DNA of 64,000 nt from Paramarasmius palmivorus (lineage: Eukaryota > Basidiomycota > Agaricomycetes > Agaricales > Marasmiaceae). The notes under the pieces are model-generated. The model worked only from the letters and a program-made list of their open reading frames with translations, was not told the DNA's origin and ran no database searches. Below, piece after piece: positions 45,660-58,369 of this stretch. A program made the position numbers and the translations under genes. How positions within the stretch are numbered: the stretch's first letter is position 1; the number at the start of each line of letters is the position of its first letter. The DNA lies in assembly GCA_037176845.1 (NCBI GenBank), contig JAYKXP010000012.1, positions 1 through 64,000 on the forward strand. Reading direction: 5' to 3'.

Positions 45660-46563
45660 CATGACCCGAGCCTGACATCTTCCCGGCCTCCTGTCTCGAA
45701 TCTAGGTGTGACTGGGCGACGGCAGGATGCATCCATAAAGTCTAATCCACTAAAAACATCTCAGGTTCTCGGAGTAGCAAATAACAGACTCCGCAGGTTC
45801 CGAGAAGAATTTACTTCTGTCTTGATCATCCCAAACAGATTTTGGCCGCAGCAACAAAGAATCACATGAAATGAATAACGTGAGCTCTCTTCCTGCGAGG
45901 CCGATCAGACATGTTTTTAGAAAGGATAATAGCAATGGAATCCACATACCGGCTGTCACTGATTACCCGCATGACGAAAGTTCCTGCCATTCCAGAAGCA
46001 CTGATCCGAAATCGACAAAAGCTAGAACTCAGCGAGGTATATCCCACATCCTTCCATAGGTCAAGTCTGAGGAAGAATAGAAGAGTATAGCGCTAGCTGC
46101 CGATGCCTATCACAGACGCGACTCGGGGTGCTACAGTATCGACGAGAACGTGTATCACGATCACTGCAACACTTCAATAGGATGGCTGCGATGGGGAATA
46201 TGACAGCCTCCCGTGCAGATGGGAAGCGGGAGCTTGATAATGGGACCGCGAGAGCAGCGCTGAGCACGATCATGTAGGGGAAAGTGAGTGATGGCATCGG
46301 CGACGAGTTAGCCGGCATCTCATCCGTTGGTGTACCGAAAGCTTCGACCAACGTCCGCCACTGGTCGGCACGGCGAAGATGAGTGGTTTGGCACGATAAT
46401 AAACGGTTCGGCTTCGTTCTTCATATCTGAGGCATGAATTTTGGGAGCAAGACACGATTGAGTAGTAGAGAGTTATTCGGGAAGCGGTATTGGTCGACAT
46501 GGCAAGGGCTGCGCATTGTGACGTTAGAAGACAAGCTAGTAAAAACAAATGTAATGCACGCAC
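45660..46563 (-). other. Possible minus-strand gene fragment with signal-peptide-like start
   Basis: A minus-strand start at 46563 gives MRALHLFLLACLLTSQCAAL, which resembles a signal peptide. A partly overlapping frame (46351-46160) gives hydrophobic segments (LTFPYMIVLSAALAVPL, EAVIFPIAAILLK), and 46047-45862 gives another open piece. I could not join these with credible introns into a complete product. Treat this as a candidate membrane-protein gene or remnant. Family unknown. Confidence 0.2.
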
Positions 46564-49500
46564 TGCTATGACATATGCTTTAGTTCCCAGTCCCTCGGCA
46601 TCCCTTGTAGCCCACAGCTCGCCAAAGTAATGTCGAGTTGGAAGTCGGCGAAAGACAACATCATATCATAGCAGATGATGAGGTATTTTGGTCCACACCC
46701 GAGCTGTCACTTGATCTCTTGAATATTCTTGAACCTGCGGCGATACCATCGATAGATATCCGGTGAGAATCGAGTCAGAACTCACAAAGGCCATCGATTC
46801 CAGCGTATGTCTCAAAAGAGACGATTATCCCTCCTGCTGAACTCGACGTGTAAGTATGGCTATCACGCCTGTGATCTGGTGGAGATAAATATATGTGCCG
46901 GAATGTGAATGGAGCATCACGGCATGAAGAAATAAACTCACGAATTTGCGTTTAATCGGCGATTGTGATCTTTGGTTTTAACCTACACCCCCTCGGGAGA
47001 TCCGCGCAAGGAGTATATCGGCGGCCGCTACCGCGTGTGGTAGAGTCGATACATGTTGTCGAGAGAGAGATCTGCTCGTGAACGATTCAGGAAAAACAGG
47101 TTATCCATGTCGAAGAAGGCGGGTCATTTCCAGCCATGTGGGTGATATAGAACGGCGAATTGGTTTCAGCGGATGATCACCGAGTAATACGAGTCCCCGA
47201 AAAGACTGAAAGTGTGGATAGAGTTAGTGAAGGCCAAATGGTAGCGAACTGTACTCGCACTCAACATGAAGTATCCAAAACACTCCCTGATCAACCAAGG
47301 CGCAAAAAGTTGCGCTGGTACGGTGATCTTCTGGTGCAGGAATCAATGGATATGTGGGCCTTCATCACATAGCAAAACTGCTGTTGGTGTTTTCAAGCGT
47401 TGTAGCGTTCGAACCCTGAGATACCACAGAGAAATGGTCAGAGTTGGTGCCTGATATAAGACAGGCAAGCAACGTACGAGGTAAGAGTCGCATTCCTCCC
47501 AGTAACGAGTCAGAGCTCTTCCATCGTTTGAGAGGAAAGGGAAAATGCGGATGCAAAACCCTGAGTCGTTGTTGATTCGTCAACGCGTCATCCGTCATGT
47601 GATTGTCAAATATTTGACGGTTCATCCCCGGGCCCAACCCGGGCCGCTTGCTCGCCATCCAACTGTCACACTTCAAGCGAATAACGCGCCAAGGACCGTC
47701 TTTTCAGCGAGAATGTTTCTGGACCCCGTTACCACCGAGCCGAGATTAAATTTAAGAGGGTGATCCAACAAACTTGACAATGCACGATGGACACCATGGG
47801 GCTGTGGACTTCCTCGTTTCCTTAGCATGAGTTGGCCGATCCAACTGGGTACCTGTCTTCGTGTTCTCAGTCGGCAGAAGTCCATTCCGACGCGCTGTCA
47901 ATCAATTTCTAAGCTGTCTCCGCTCAACCTGTATCTTCCACCTCAACACGCAGAGCGCAGCCAATCTGTTCTCACTGTTGATCTAGTGATCGAGACAAAA
48001 AAGTGCAATATTTTCAACCAGGTAGGTCTCCATCACTGATAACTATGACGGAACGAAAGCGGTCAATTAGCCAACAATTAGCTCTCAGTGCTGTGCAGCC
48101 ACCCGTATGTATATTAATTGTTGATTACGGCAAGCCAAAGCAGTAAGGTCGAGAGAGTAGGATGGCTGCAAGAGTATATGATTCACGATTAATTGGTACA
48201 AGACAGTAAGATAAGATATTTCTCTCGTCATGTGAAATACCCATATGGCTAGGAAGACTGTAAACCAGTAAGGACCCTGGTCACCGTTCTGAGGTGGCAG
48301 TCGTGGCTCAACTCTTTCCTTCCGTCGATGGCCGCCTACTGGAATCTTAGCGGAGTGCGAGAGCAATACATTCGAACATTTAACTGTTTATGGTTCATAG
48401 ACCGTGACAGCATCAATCAATCAATCTTTGCATCTGCGAACAGAAGTTGCAATACAATACACCACAAGGCCGAAATGTGTTGAATCGAATTATATTTTGC
48501 CATTCAGTATCATCAATATGCCTGTCCTAGTTCCATCAAGGCGGCCCGCAGTCTATACACGCAGGTACGTATGTGGTTCCGTCAGTCACAAATAGTTTTC
48601 GAACATATCAAGTATACAGGGACGATAGAGACCACAATTTCAAACCAGTTCAGGCGCAGGCAGAAAGCACAAACGGGAGCTACTTGCTTAGAGTTTGACA
48701 GCGTGCGGTGAGACTAAACTCTTGCTAGTAGCAATTCAAGAGACCTGCCAGTGACGATAGTGTGTGCATGAAGTCGAGCATTTCTCTGAGTTGAATTAAT
48801 ACTTAGGCCATCGCCATGTCCCTTTTAGTCCGGATAGCAATGACCTATGCTAAACTTTTGTTTTTGCGGGGTATTCAGAGAGACCTCTCTACTAGTGGTC
48901 GAAAAATAGTCGAAGATAATAGGTGAGAGAATCCTAAAAACAGATAGTGGCGTGTCTTGGAGGGGTAATGGCCCCCGAATGTCGTGGCTGCCACAACAGA
49001 GTTTTGGCGTAGCTAATAAGGTTGTGCCGTTTGGTGTGCGACTGATGCACATGTAAACGAACTGTTATTACGTCTAAGTCGTCGATTCAAGTTTTGATTT
49101 CTACAGGATCGCGCAACGAATGTGCCAGTCCCAGTAAGTCTATCGGTGAATTGCGCCTCCCGTGTCGTCTCCGTGCAATTTCCTTGATACAGGTGGGCTA
49201 CAAGTGGCTGTGGGTTTTTGTGATAAATCCCGATATACTCCCGGGCAAGTTTCTAGAGTACTGTATCCAATGATTTTTGGGGATTGAATCGTCCCGATTC
49301 TCGGTACGCAGTCGCGCGAAAAGCCTGACTATATGCCAACAGACCCAGCTCTGAGGTAGATTGACTCCCGCTTGAAGAGCTTGAAAAGGTCAATTATGGT
49401 AGCTGCCCGCGGCTTTGGTGACTGGTCCATGGACCAGGACATGCCTGAGACTCAGCCAGGGTCGTCACCTGACCTTCACGAAGATCCTTCTGTCTCATCA

Positions 49501-52500
49501 ACATCGATTCCTTGTAGTACAGCCAACTTCCATCGCCACTCTGCCCCAGCGATCAGCTACCCACCAGGAGTAGTATTTGAACTGAACTTTTTTTAGATAA
49601 GTCAACTTCTAGCATGAGTAACCAGAATACTCATACATGACCGTGACAGGACTACGAATATTTTCTTCTGCGATGAGGGCTTCAATCAATCGAACTTTGC
49701 TGAACACCAAGCTTTTGTCTCGTTACTTCAGGGCATAAAAGGAACATCCTCGACTCGGAACATTTTTTACGACGACACGTTATGATCATTCACAACTATC
49801 AATGGTTTAGTAGGTCTCGGTGTCGTCGGCACATTTAACTCGAGTTCAACAGTTTATTGCGCTCAGCTTTCACAGTCAAACTCCAAGGGGTTTATCTTTA
49901 AATATACCAAGTCCTCTTTTCAAGCTTGTGCACATATTTTTGACTTCTGGCACAACCTCAAACCGCCTGGACCGTCTTGGTTGAACGACCAGAACCCATA
50001 CGTAGTCCTAGGCCTAGCCCACTCCGTATTCCGAGCAGCTTCCGATTGGTCAAGCATTTCACTCGCGTCAAGAACCCTGAACATGCGGAAACTACCACCT
50101 TCGGTGATGTTCATGAAGTTCCTGGTGCCTGGATGATGCCTCCTGTCATTCCAACTTGGAACATCATATCCGAGTCGTAATCTTGTATCTTGAATCATTC
50201 CCTTCTTCCGCTCCCCGACGCTCTCAAGGTCATACCGCTTGCGCGGCATTAGAACCGTCCTGGAATATGCTTCAGGGTCGTCTGACATTGACAGCCAAGT
50301 GCTGAGGTACACTTCTATCCAGCCGATCACAAATTGTTAATGACCTTTTCTGTCACGTCCTAGGCTCCTTCCCAGTACTTTCCCGTCTGAATGGGTCGGA
50401 CTGCCATAGTCCTCCGTACGTATTGCTGACCGAGACGGCGCCGATTCCAGACCCAACAGACCCGCGTTGCAGTTTCGCCTCTAAAAAGGTAAGTATACCC
50501 TGCGACGCGAACGTCGAATCAAGACTATTCAGGGCCTTAGTAGGGAAGACTTATGACATCTAGCATGCTAGCTTTGGCCAATTGGAAAATATAATACTAC
50601 CTGAAAGCGCGAGACCACACTATGTTTCCATAACAAATGAGTCTTTTGCGCCGAACCTTCTTCCGAACCTTCCTTACACAGGCGTCTACCCGTGACTGGT
50701 AGACTGTGGCTAACGCCTTTTAGCCCGGTCATATGAAATATGCGTGTTGTCCAGCAAGTAATTCAAGTCAAAGGTTAGGTTCTAGCGTTCTATTTCCGCT
50801 GTCGGCCACTCGTGAAGATCTAATTGATAATTAAAGTGTGCGGAACCAATCATGTATCCTCAAATCACTGCAGTTCACTTCACGTGCTGGATCTCAAGTG
50901 AAATGAGTAAGCAGTTCTATGCGCGTTATCCTCCTTCGCTGATACTAGAACAGTTTTCTAGCCGGACTTTTCGGCACCAAATCCCCGGTTAAACGGGAGC
51001 AGTCTCTTTCACACTCTTTCACTCATTCCCTACTTGATTCACTCAAAGCTCAATGCAGTTGACATATTGAGATAATTCAATGAAGGGACGTTCTCATCAG
51101 ACTTCTTCAAGAGTAGGTCGTACGACTATGCATTGGTTTCTAACTCTGGTCCAAGCATACGTGTCTTTCCCAACAAAGAAAACGTTGAAGAATTCGGGCC
51201 CTGCCAGTGATTGCTCACGAGTTACTTTCAGGTTAATGTGACTCTGTACCGCCACGGGAATCTTACTTTTTCATTTCATATTATATATATCAGCCCGTCA
51301 AAGCTCTTTCCCGAAATCAATGGAAGATTTCGATATCGTTCAACAAGCCCTTGCTTCTTGCATACCAGGGTCTCGACTCAGAACCACAATCACCGTCTTC
51401 GTCGACCTTCGAACGTTCCTGATTGCACGAGCTTTGACCTTGGAAGCGAATTTCGTTGATCGACGCTCTGGGCATCCGGGAAGTCCTTAAGAAGCTTATC
51501 CCAATCTTGGAATGCAAAATTGCATTATCTGTTCATCGAATCTTCCAGGTTACTCTAGACTTCTGGGCGTATAACCCGAGCGACTTCGAGACCAGACTAC
51601 CCGTTTATTTGGGGGCTAAACCGTCCAAGCCTGGCGAAATTGGACGGTGGGCGCGCGAGTCCTCTTCCCTTTCATCGATCTGTTTCCCTAGCCATAATAC
51701 TAAGTGAACTGGCTCGGTCTCTCTGTGTTTCTTCAGGTGACTTGATACGCATGGAGTCCTACACCGCCAATACAACGCCTCTGGCTTCCATCTGCTTGGA
51801 TCAATCACACCACGGGTACTAGTGTTGCATGAATCGATCAGAGCGTGATTTCTTTGACCGTCACGCGAAAGAGTTAAAGTTTGAATGTCGGAGGTTTCAT
51901 GTGCTCGCAAGCAGCTTACGATGACAATTCAGTTCTGCACATGTATCTGGATCAGGCTGGTCACGCTACATTCTTGGTTTGCCGATAGGATGCTCCCTTG
52001 AATATCTATTCTCCGGCAGCTAAACTGGCCCAGAGATACTGTGCTTCAAAGAATCTCAGACTGTTGTTTCTGGCCATACTCTTACCGTTTACTTGGCATT
52101 GGCATGACCTCGTAAGCTGATCTCATTGAGGTGAGATTGCAGAGAGTGTGTTAGTTCACGGTTCGCACTAGGCGTCATCTAAATCTCCGTTGAGGACGGA
52201 GATTAAAGGCCCTCATCTCGGGGACTCGACTATTGCTAATAGCAAGAGCCTACAAAACGTGGAATTCGCAGGCGTGGTGCATAAGATACCAAGTAGAACT
52301 TGTCAAATTGACGCGACGATCCTTTTGGTGATCCAAGTCTAAAGTGAAGTGCTCGCACTTCTAAGTCGTCTGGAAGCTCTCTAAAATCATGGTTCTCTGG
52401 CTTCTGCTTCTGGTCTTACTCATCCGGAGATAGCAACACGGTTCCAAATAAGTAGTAAAGAACTTGCCGCCGCTTTTCGATGAAAGGTCTCGATCAGGCC

Positions 52501-53388
52501 GGAAATGAAAGCGGAGGCGTCGGCCTTCTCTACAGACATCGTACTACATCCATCCATCCTGTTCTTAGCGCCACTCATTCAAACACCATGTATATACGCG
52601 TATGACCTCTCCATCCTACCATGCCATTTGCTCTACTAGACCAGATCTACTGGTTCGCTGAAGTCACTGATTCTGAAGGTCAACGCCGGAGGTCTTGCTG
52701 AACCTTTGATTCCCTCGGACCGCGATTTCCGCTCACTAAAAAGGTCGCTTGATGGTGGACAACGGACTCGTTCTCTATGTGCCTCAAAGCGCAAACCCAA
52801 CCGGCACTCACTTCCCGGAATCAGCTCAAGGAATTTCCCTGTGCCATGAGACGTGTGGGTACACAACCTGTAGGTAATTGAATAATGTTTCAAGACATAC
52901 ACAGTAGTTGAAGGATATGGATTATGTATATGGATGATATGTTCCGCGGAGATGGCAACCTTAAACTATATGAGCAGGTCTTTTCCGCGGCTGATTGAAT
53001 GCGGTATTTCCACTCTCCGAGGGGAAATAATCAAATCAGTACCCTTTCAAACTCTTCGAAGTGACCAGCAACGCCACATACTAATTCGCTAGGTTCGTTT
53101 CATTTCGGTGATTTTGAAGACACGGTTTTCCGTGGACACCGAGTGGGATAATATACTCTACTCAAGAAAGCTCGAAGTCACGAGCTCGCTCATTGTCTGG
53201 AGACTAATATCTTAGTCTATGCACATCTTGGATTTCCAGGTACGGTTCCAACACGAGATGAGAGAATCCACAACTACGCGTCTCGTCAGATGCCGATAAT
53301 GCCAACTGGCCCATAACGTGCGCCGGCATAATTACGTCAGATTTGCCTTTCTCTTCCGAACTACCACCATTGAACAGCGCCGAGTGCC
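46564..53388. other. 6.8-kb stretch without a supportable gene
   Basis: Open frames here are short, unpaired with plausible splice sites and without recognisable motifs. The best hints are a 56-codon frame at 51320-51490 (MEDFDIVQQALASC) and a neighbouring stretch near 51549-51650 reading LDFWAYNPSDFETRLPVYLG after a CAG acceptor. These may be exons of one unidentified gene, but the intervening sequence does not join them in frame convincingly. I saw no repeats shared with the array. Confidence 0.5.
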
Positions 53389-54611
53389 ATGTCGAATCTA
53401 TTCCTTAAGGCGGTATCCTCAGCCATGGGCCGTATAGCACCACTCAGACTGGCAGAGAAATGGGACAATGTAAGCAATTCTGCAATGGTTAACAACTTCG
53501 CACTCAAACAATTGCTCCTTAGGTTGGACTTCTGTTAGGTATACAAATCGGTCTTAATAGATGAACAAACTTTCTTATCGCGGAAACAGAGTCGCCAATT
53601 CAAAAGCGCAACTGTCACCGCATTATGTTGACAATTGAGTAAGGTTTCCCTCATCAGTCGTCATTCGAAGTAGAATCCTGATCTCTCATAGTCTTACTAC
53701 TGATGTATTCGCGGAATGTCTAGCTAGTGATGTTTCCGTCGTTATTTCTTATCACCCACCCATTTTTAAGGGCTTACAGGCTCTCACGCTTGCCAGTCCT
53801 TTGCAGTCAACTCTCCTGAGGTGCGCTGCTGAAGGAATCTCAGTCTTCAGCCCTCATACGTCCATCGATTCCGTTTGGGGAGGAGTGAATGATTGGCTCG
53901 CAGAAGGTGTGATGGATAGCCAGTCTGGGGGAACGGTTCTAGCTCTTGTAGAAGAGAAACTATCCCCAACCGGAGAAAGCGAAGGCGCTGAAGGTCGACT
54001 TGTGACTCTCGAAAAGCCTATCTCGTTCGAGGTGTTGGTTAGCCGTATCAAAAATCACCTAAATCTTTCGCAGAGTACGTGAGCTCCGCAATTTACAGCT
54101 GACCTCTCGCCTGCTTGCCGGTAACTCGATCTGACAAACGTTTTTTGTCCTAACAGTACAAGTTGGTCGTGCCTCCGATGTGGCGTTGCGATCCAGGCCC
54201 GTACAAACTATCGCAATATGTGCTGGATCTGGGGGATCCATGCTTGTCGGAAAGCCAGCAGATGTCTACTTTACAGGTGAAATGTCGCATGTTAGTGGTT
54301 CCTTTTCCATACCTTCTTGAAACTAATGGTTTCCATTTCTTCAGCATGAGGTACTTGCCGCTGTCGCTGCAGGAAAACACGTCATTCTATGTGCGTTCTG
54401 CTCTCTTCTAAATAACCCGGCCATTCTTCTCGCTCACTTGAGTCCTATTCATTTGCTTTTAGGCGGCCATACAAACACCGAGCGTGGTTATCTCCCTGTA
54501 CTCGCGTCAAAGCTTCGAGATGAACTTGGGCGACAAGGTGTCGGTTACAACTTCGAGAACGTGGAAGTTCTTGTCAGCAAGTCGGATAAACACCCTCTAG
54601 AAATCCTGTAA
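53389..54611 (+). CDS. NIF3: NIF3 (NGG1-interacting factor 3-like) family protein, 7 exons, 285 aa
   Basis: Exons: 53389-53469, 53523-53538, 53590-53638, 53692-54074, 54157-54290, 54345-54390, 54463-54611. All joins keep frame. The sequence follows the NIF3/YbgI/DUF34 family throughout: APLRLAEKWDN, IMLTID, VVISYHPPIFKGL, GISVFSPHTSIDSVWGGVND, TGEMSHHEVLAAVAAGKHVI, CGHTNTERGYLPVLASKL. The conserved His and Glu residues that bind the dinuclear metal centre in this family are present (SYHPP, SPHTS, GHTNTERG). The length matches eukaryotic members. Its enzymatic role is unsettled; GTP cyclohydrolase-like and metal-handling functions have been proposed. Exon 2 is a 16-nt microexon encoding VGLLL. 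Apparently intact. Confidence 0.93.
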
Positions 54612-56255
54612 ATGCACCGAAAGTACTATGCCGAACAAGGCATCCCGTATTGGATGATTCCCATCTATTCATATGCTCAGTGTTCGTGTTGCCTGGATCA
54701 AGGGGTGAGGGAAGCGAAGGGATCTGATGTACGGCAGCGATAAACAACAAGAATCACTGTCTACGTCATCAGAGATGAGAAGCTTCCTCGAAACAGAATG
54801 TGTTTTTGGAAGGTCAATGCAACATACGGGACGCACATGTGAACAGAGATGCATCTAAGCACCTAGTACTACGGAGAAAAATGGCGAACTACCCTGAAGA
54901 TAAGACAAGACGAATGTAATAAAGTGGGTATTTATGTATACGTGTTATGGTTTCCACTAAGTAATGTCTTGTACTTGGCGGAAATAGCATATAAAGAGAG
55001 GTCAATGGGGTAATTCAAGTTTCTTCAGGTTCAGCTAGATAGTCACACGAAACAATAACGCAAGGAGAGTAGGATACGTGTCATGATGTCCATCGGTGCT
55101 AGCACTGGCAGGGGCCCGATTTCAGCGCGTTCGCAATGTCTGGCCTTGGAATGATCAATGCAATAAGAGTTTACAGTGATATGGACAGGTTGACTGAGCA
55201 TCAATCCCTCTGGTGCCGTGCAAGGAAGTTCTGAACCAAGAGGTCAAGTGAAGTGATAAAAGGTGGGAAGAACAGAGCTTGTGGGACGTATAATGCGACT
55301 TGACAGGTGAATGTCTTATCCCAACGAAGGTAACAATAATTCTGTGCTCGACAGGCGGTTCGGAAGGTGCCGATTTTTTTGATATTGAACAATCGATGAG
55401 AGCCAACTTTTTGGACTGGGTACATCCTCGTGAGGATGCTACTAGGGCGGAATAGAAGCGGCCCACACGATGTGTGGCGTATCTCTGGTTTCCCGAAGCC
55501 CTCAGGTTAAGTAATTGAACGGGGAGTTTCGCCACTGTGAGAGCTTCGAAATTGGCCTTTACTCAAGAGTAGAAAGTCAGTCTTAACGTTTTGATAGCTT
55601 GCCAGCTTGAGAGTTCAAGTCTCTGGGTCTCTACACAAGCCGTTAATACCAGCTCCGCCACCTCGTGCAGCAAAAAACCGTGAACGTTGCATTTTCTCAT
55701 GAGTGAATCCGTGCATCCGAGCCAAACCGTCGGACAGAGGCTGAGGCAACTTGAAGCAAAAGGCAATTAGAAAATAGGAAGAGCCGTTCACGCGTTGGAT
55801 ACGTTTTTTGTATTTACCAGATCGAATCGCCTACAACGAAGAAGTCAGCGGTTTGCAAACAATGAACGGAAACATACGTTGAACACATACGAGTCAGTTG
55901 TCGGTAACCGCCGGGTACTGTACGGTACATGATCACGTGCTTGTGTGACATCACGTTCGCGTTACGCGCTGTTGAATTCCACGTTCTTCATCGTCCACCA
56001 CCACTACGACTGGAGCTCGACATTTTGCCGTATTCTTTGGAGAAGAGAAGAGTCCCATAGTCTCACTAGTGTCAGGTATGGCTTGTATCACTATAGCCTC
56101 CAAAATCTGCTGATGCATCTCATGCTTATGTAGGCAAGCGTGAGGGCAGCATTATTAGGGCAAAAGAAGGTTCTAGAGGGACTGGGTGCGTTACTAACGA
56201 ATATGGCGATACAAGTATACTCACAGAATACTCAAAGATTGCTTGTCACGTCACC
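54612..56255. other. Intergenic region between NIF3 and TPX2-like genes
   Basis: The open frames on both strands here lack recognisable motifs and consistent splice structure. The first few hundred bases are probably NIF3 3'-UTR. The last 200 or so contain the promoter of the next gene, with short open pieces near 55945-56133 that could be leader sequence. I see no repeats or RNA genes. Confidence 0.45.
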
Positions 56256-58369
56256 ATGCCGAATTTCTCCAGCAACGAACTTAGTCTACGACATCTCCCA
56301 GATCTTTCCGATACATCATTCTCCTTCCAGATACCTTCCCAGAACGAAGGGAATCTGCTCTTGGCCGATGACGAAGACTTTTTGCAGGGTGCCGATGACT
56401 TCAGTCTTACTGCCACTCCTGCTCCTCATCGGTTCCGACATGAAGCTGTAACCGTCAACCAGGACACCCCAAAGCCTGTTGCATCATCTTCCAAACATCA
56501 CCTGTCGCCTCTCAAGCCACCCCTCTCACCGTCCATTCTCAAAAACTCCCCCAAACGCAGTCCCGAGAAAAAGAAAGCGCCGGCGACAAGGATTTCCGAC
56601 CCTCAGAAGTCAAAGACCGCCAAGTTGCTGGATGCAGGGTACTCTACTCCGAAGAGGCTGGAGAGCTTGAAAGTGGGGATAGAGACGCTGGTTTCCGACT
56701 CGGAAATGATGGTGGATGTACCTTTGACCTTCATACCCTCTTCCTCGCCATCACACTCACGCATGGTTGTTCAGCACATCCCGGAGCACCTACCCGTTAA
56801 TGCGAAGGCTAAAGCGGTGTGTTCTTTCATTTCTCGCAGAAGGAGCGAAGAGCTGATCCCCATTCCGTGCCAGGTTGATAACGATGATGGCAGGGTGCCT
56901 CATTCGCCGATTAGTCGTCCCAATCCGTTCAACGGGGAACTCGTACCTAGCCATGTCGAACAAAGGGGTTGGGATAGTGGTAACACTCGACGGACGCTGG
57001 CCAACGCACTTGATGGAGAAGAAGATGTGAGTGTAGATGCAAGCACGTGCGATGGATTAGCTGGGCGGTTAGTGATGTACGGTCAGAACATGATCATATC
57101 CAAAGTGTACGTCTGCCCTATCTTTTCTCTACAGGCACCGACAAGGATGATTTACGATGACGCTATTTGTGTTATTTCCAGAGATAGTGCCGTTGGTTCG
57201 ACAAGCGGAAACCCAGGGCTTTCTTCGGCATCGCCTCACGGTCCATCAAATGTGTCTGTTCTTTCCCATGCCGATGATAAGCAGAACAAGACGTCCCAGA
57301 AAGCAGACGATTCGTTGACACTATCACAGTTATCCCCGCGTAAGGAACGTATTTCACCTCAGGAGCCAATCCCTACCGATTCGTTATCTGCCTCGCGGCC
57401 GTCATACAAGAGGCCGAATTCGGCAACTTCAGACGCTCAACCTCGAAAGAAAGGGAAGACATCCCATCCTCAAACTTATGCTCGAGCCGCTGCACCGGTC
57501 ACTCGTACGTCAGCAAAACGACAGCGACGAGGTCGGACTAGCTCTGGCTCAGTCACCGAGCGAACGAAAGCTAAAGTCACCCGACGAGTTGGCGTTCGTG
57601 ATAATATCCATACATCTCAGATGTCCATAGGCTCCTCTGTCGGCTCCTCGAGTTCTACATCGCATCTTGTGACAAAGACCTTACGATCAAAGGCCAATCC
57701 AACCTCAGGTTCCGGTCCCAACACGTTCCAGACAAAGGTAAGCATTACTCAATTGAATGTCACACGAGATGGAGTCTCCTGACTTTGGGAATCCTTGGTG
57801 TCTTTCCACAGGGCTCGACAGACGCACCAACAGAACGGTCTCTGACCAAGCCTATCGAATTCGCATTCCATTCCGAGGCACGTATAGCCACACGCAAAGG
57901 TGAAACAGGGAAGCAGTTGGACACGCAGAATGGGAATTCAAGCTCGAGCTCGAGTTCCATCTCACACCAACACCAGCAGACGAAATCGAAGAAGTTTCTT
58001 CATTCTTCTCGGCAAATCCCTGACTTCAAAGCATCCCACGCCGCGCTTGATGCTGCTCTAGCGAGTCGGAAGGAGCACATTGTACCTGTCGTACCATTAA
58101 GCGTTGAAATGTTCACGGAGGCTCGAGCAAAGGAGCGAGAGAAGTTTGATGCTCATGTGAAGGAGAAGGAGAGGGAGATGCAGATTGCATTGGAGCAGAG
58201 AAGACGAGAGCAAGAGGAGGAAGAGCAGAGGGAGGTTATGGAGCTTCGGAAAAAGGCTATACCGAGAGCTCACGAGGTACCTGAATGGTACAAAGACATG
58301 CCTAAACGCAAGGACAAGATTGACAAAGGTGAAAGCGAAAGGCGCGGAAGGCAGGCCCCTGGCGTTTAG
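56256..58369 (+). CDS. TPX2 C-terminal-domain (microtubule-associated) protein, about 679 or 654 aa
   Basis: Exons 56256-57737 and 57812-58369 are joined in phase 0. A further 75-nt intron at 57107-57181 (GTACGT...TTCCAG, in frame) is likely, because it removes the only hydrophobic stretch in an otherwise polar protein; this would give 654 aa. Residues 1 to about 590 are low-complexity and disordered, rich in Ser/Pro/Lys with basic clusters (AKRQRRGRTSS) that could be nuclear localisation signals. The C-terminal region has KPIEFAFHSEARIATRK, then EARAKEREKFDAHVKEKERE, ELRKKAIPRAHEVPEWYK. This is the pattern of the TPX2 C-terminal domain that binds microtubules and stimulates spindle assembly. 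A spindle role is inferred from family membership. The terminal TAG overlaps an intron-like GTGAAA...TTTAG, so a longer isoform is conceivable. Confidence 0.8.
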
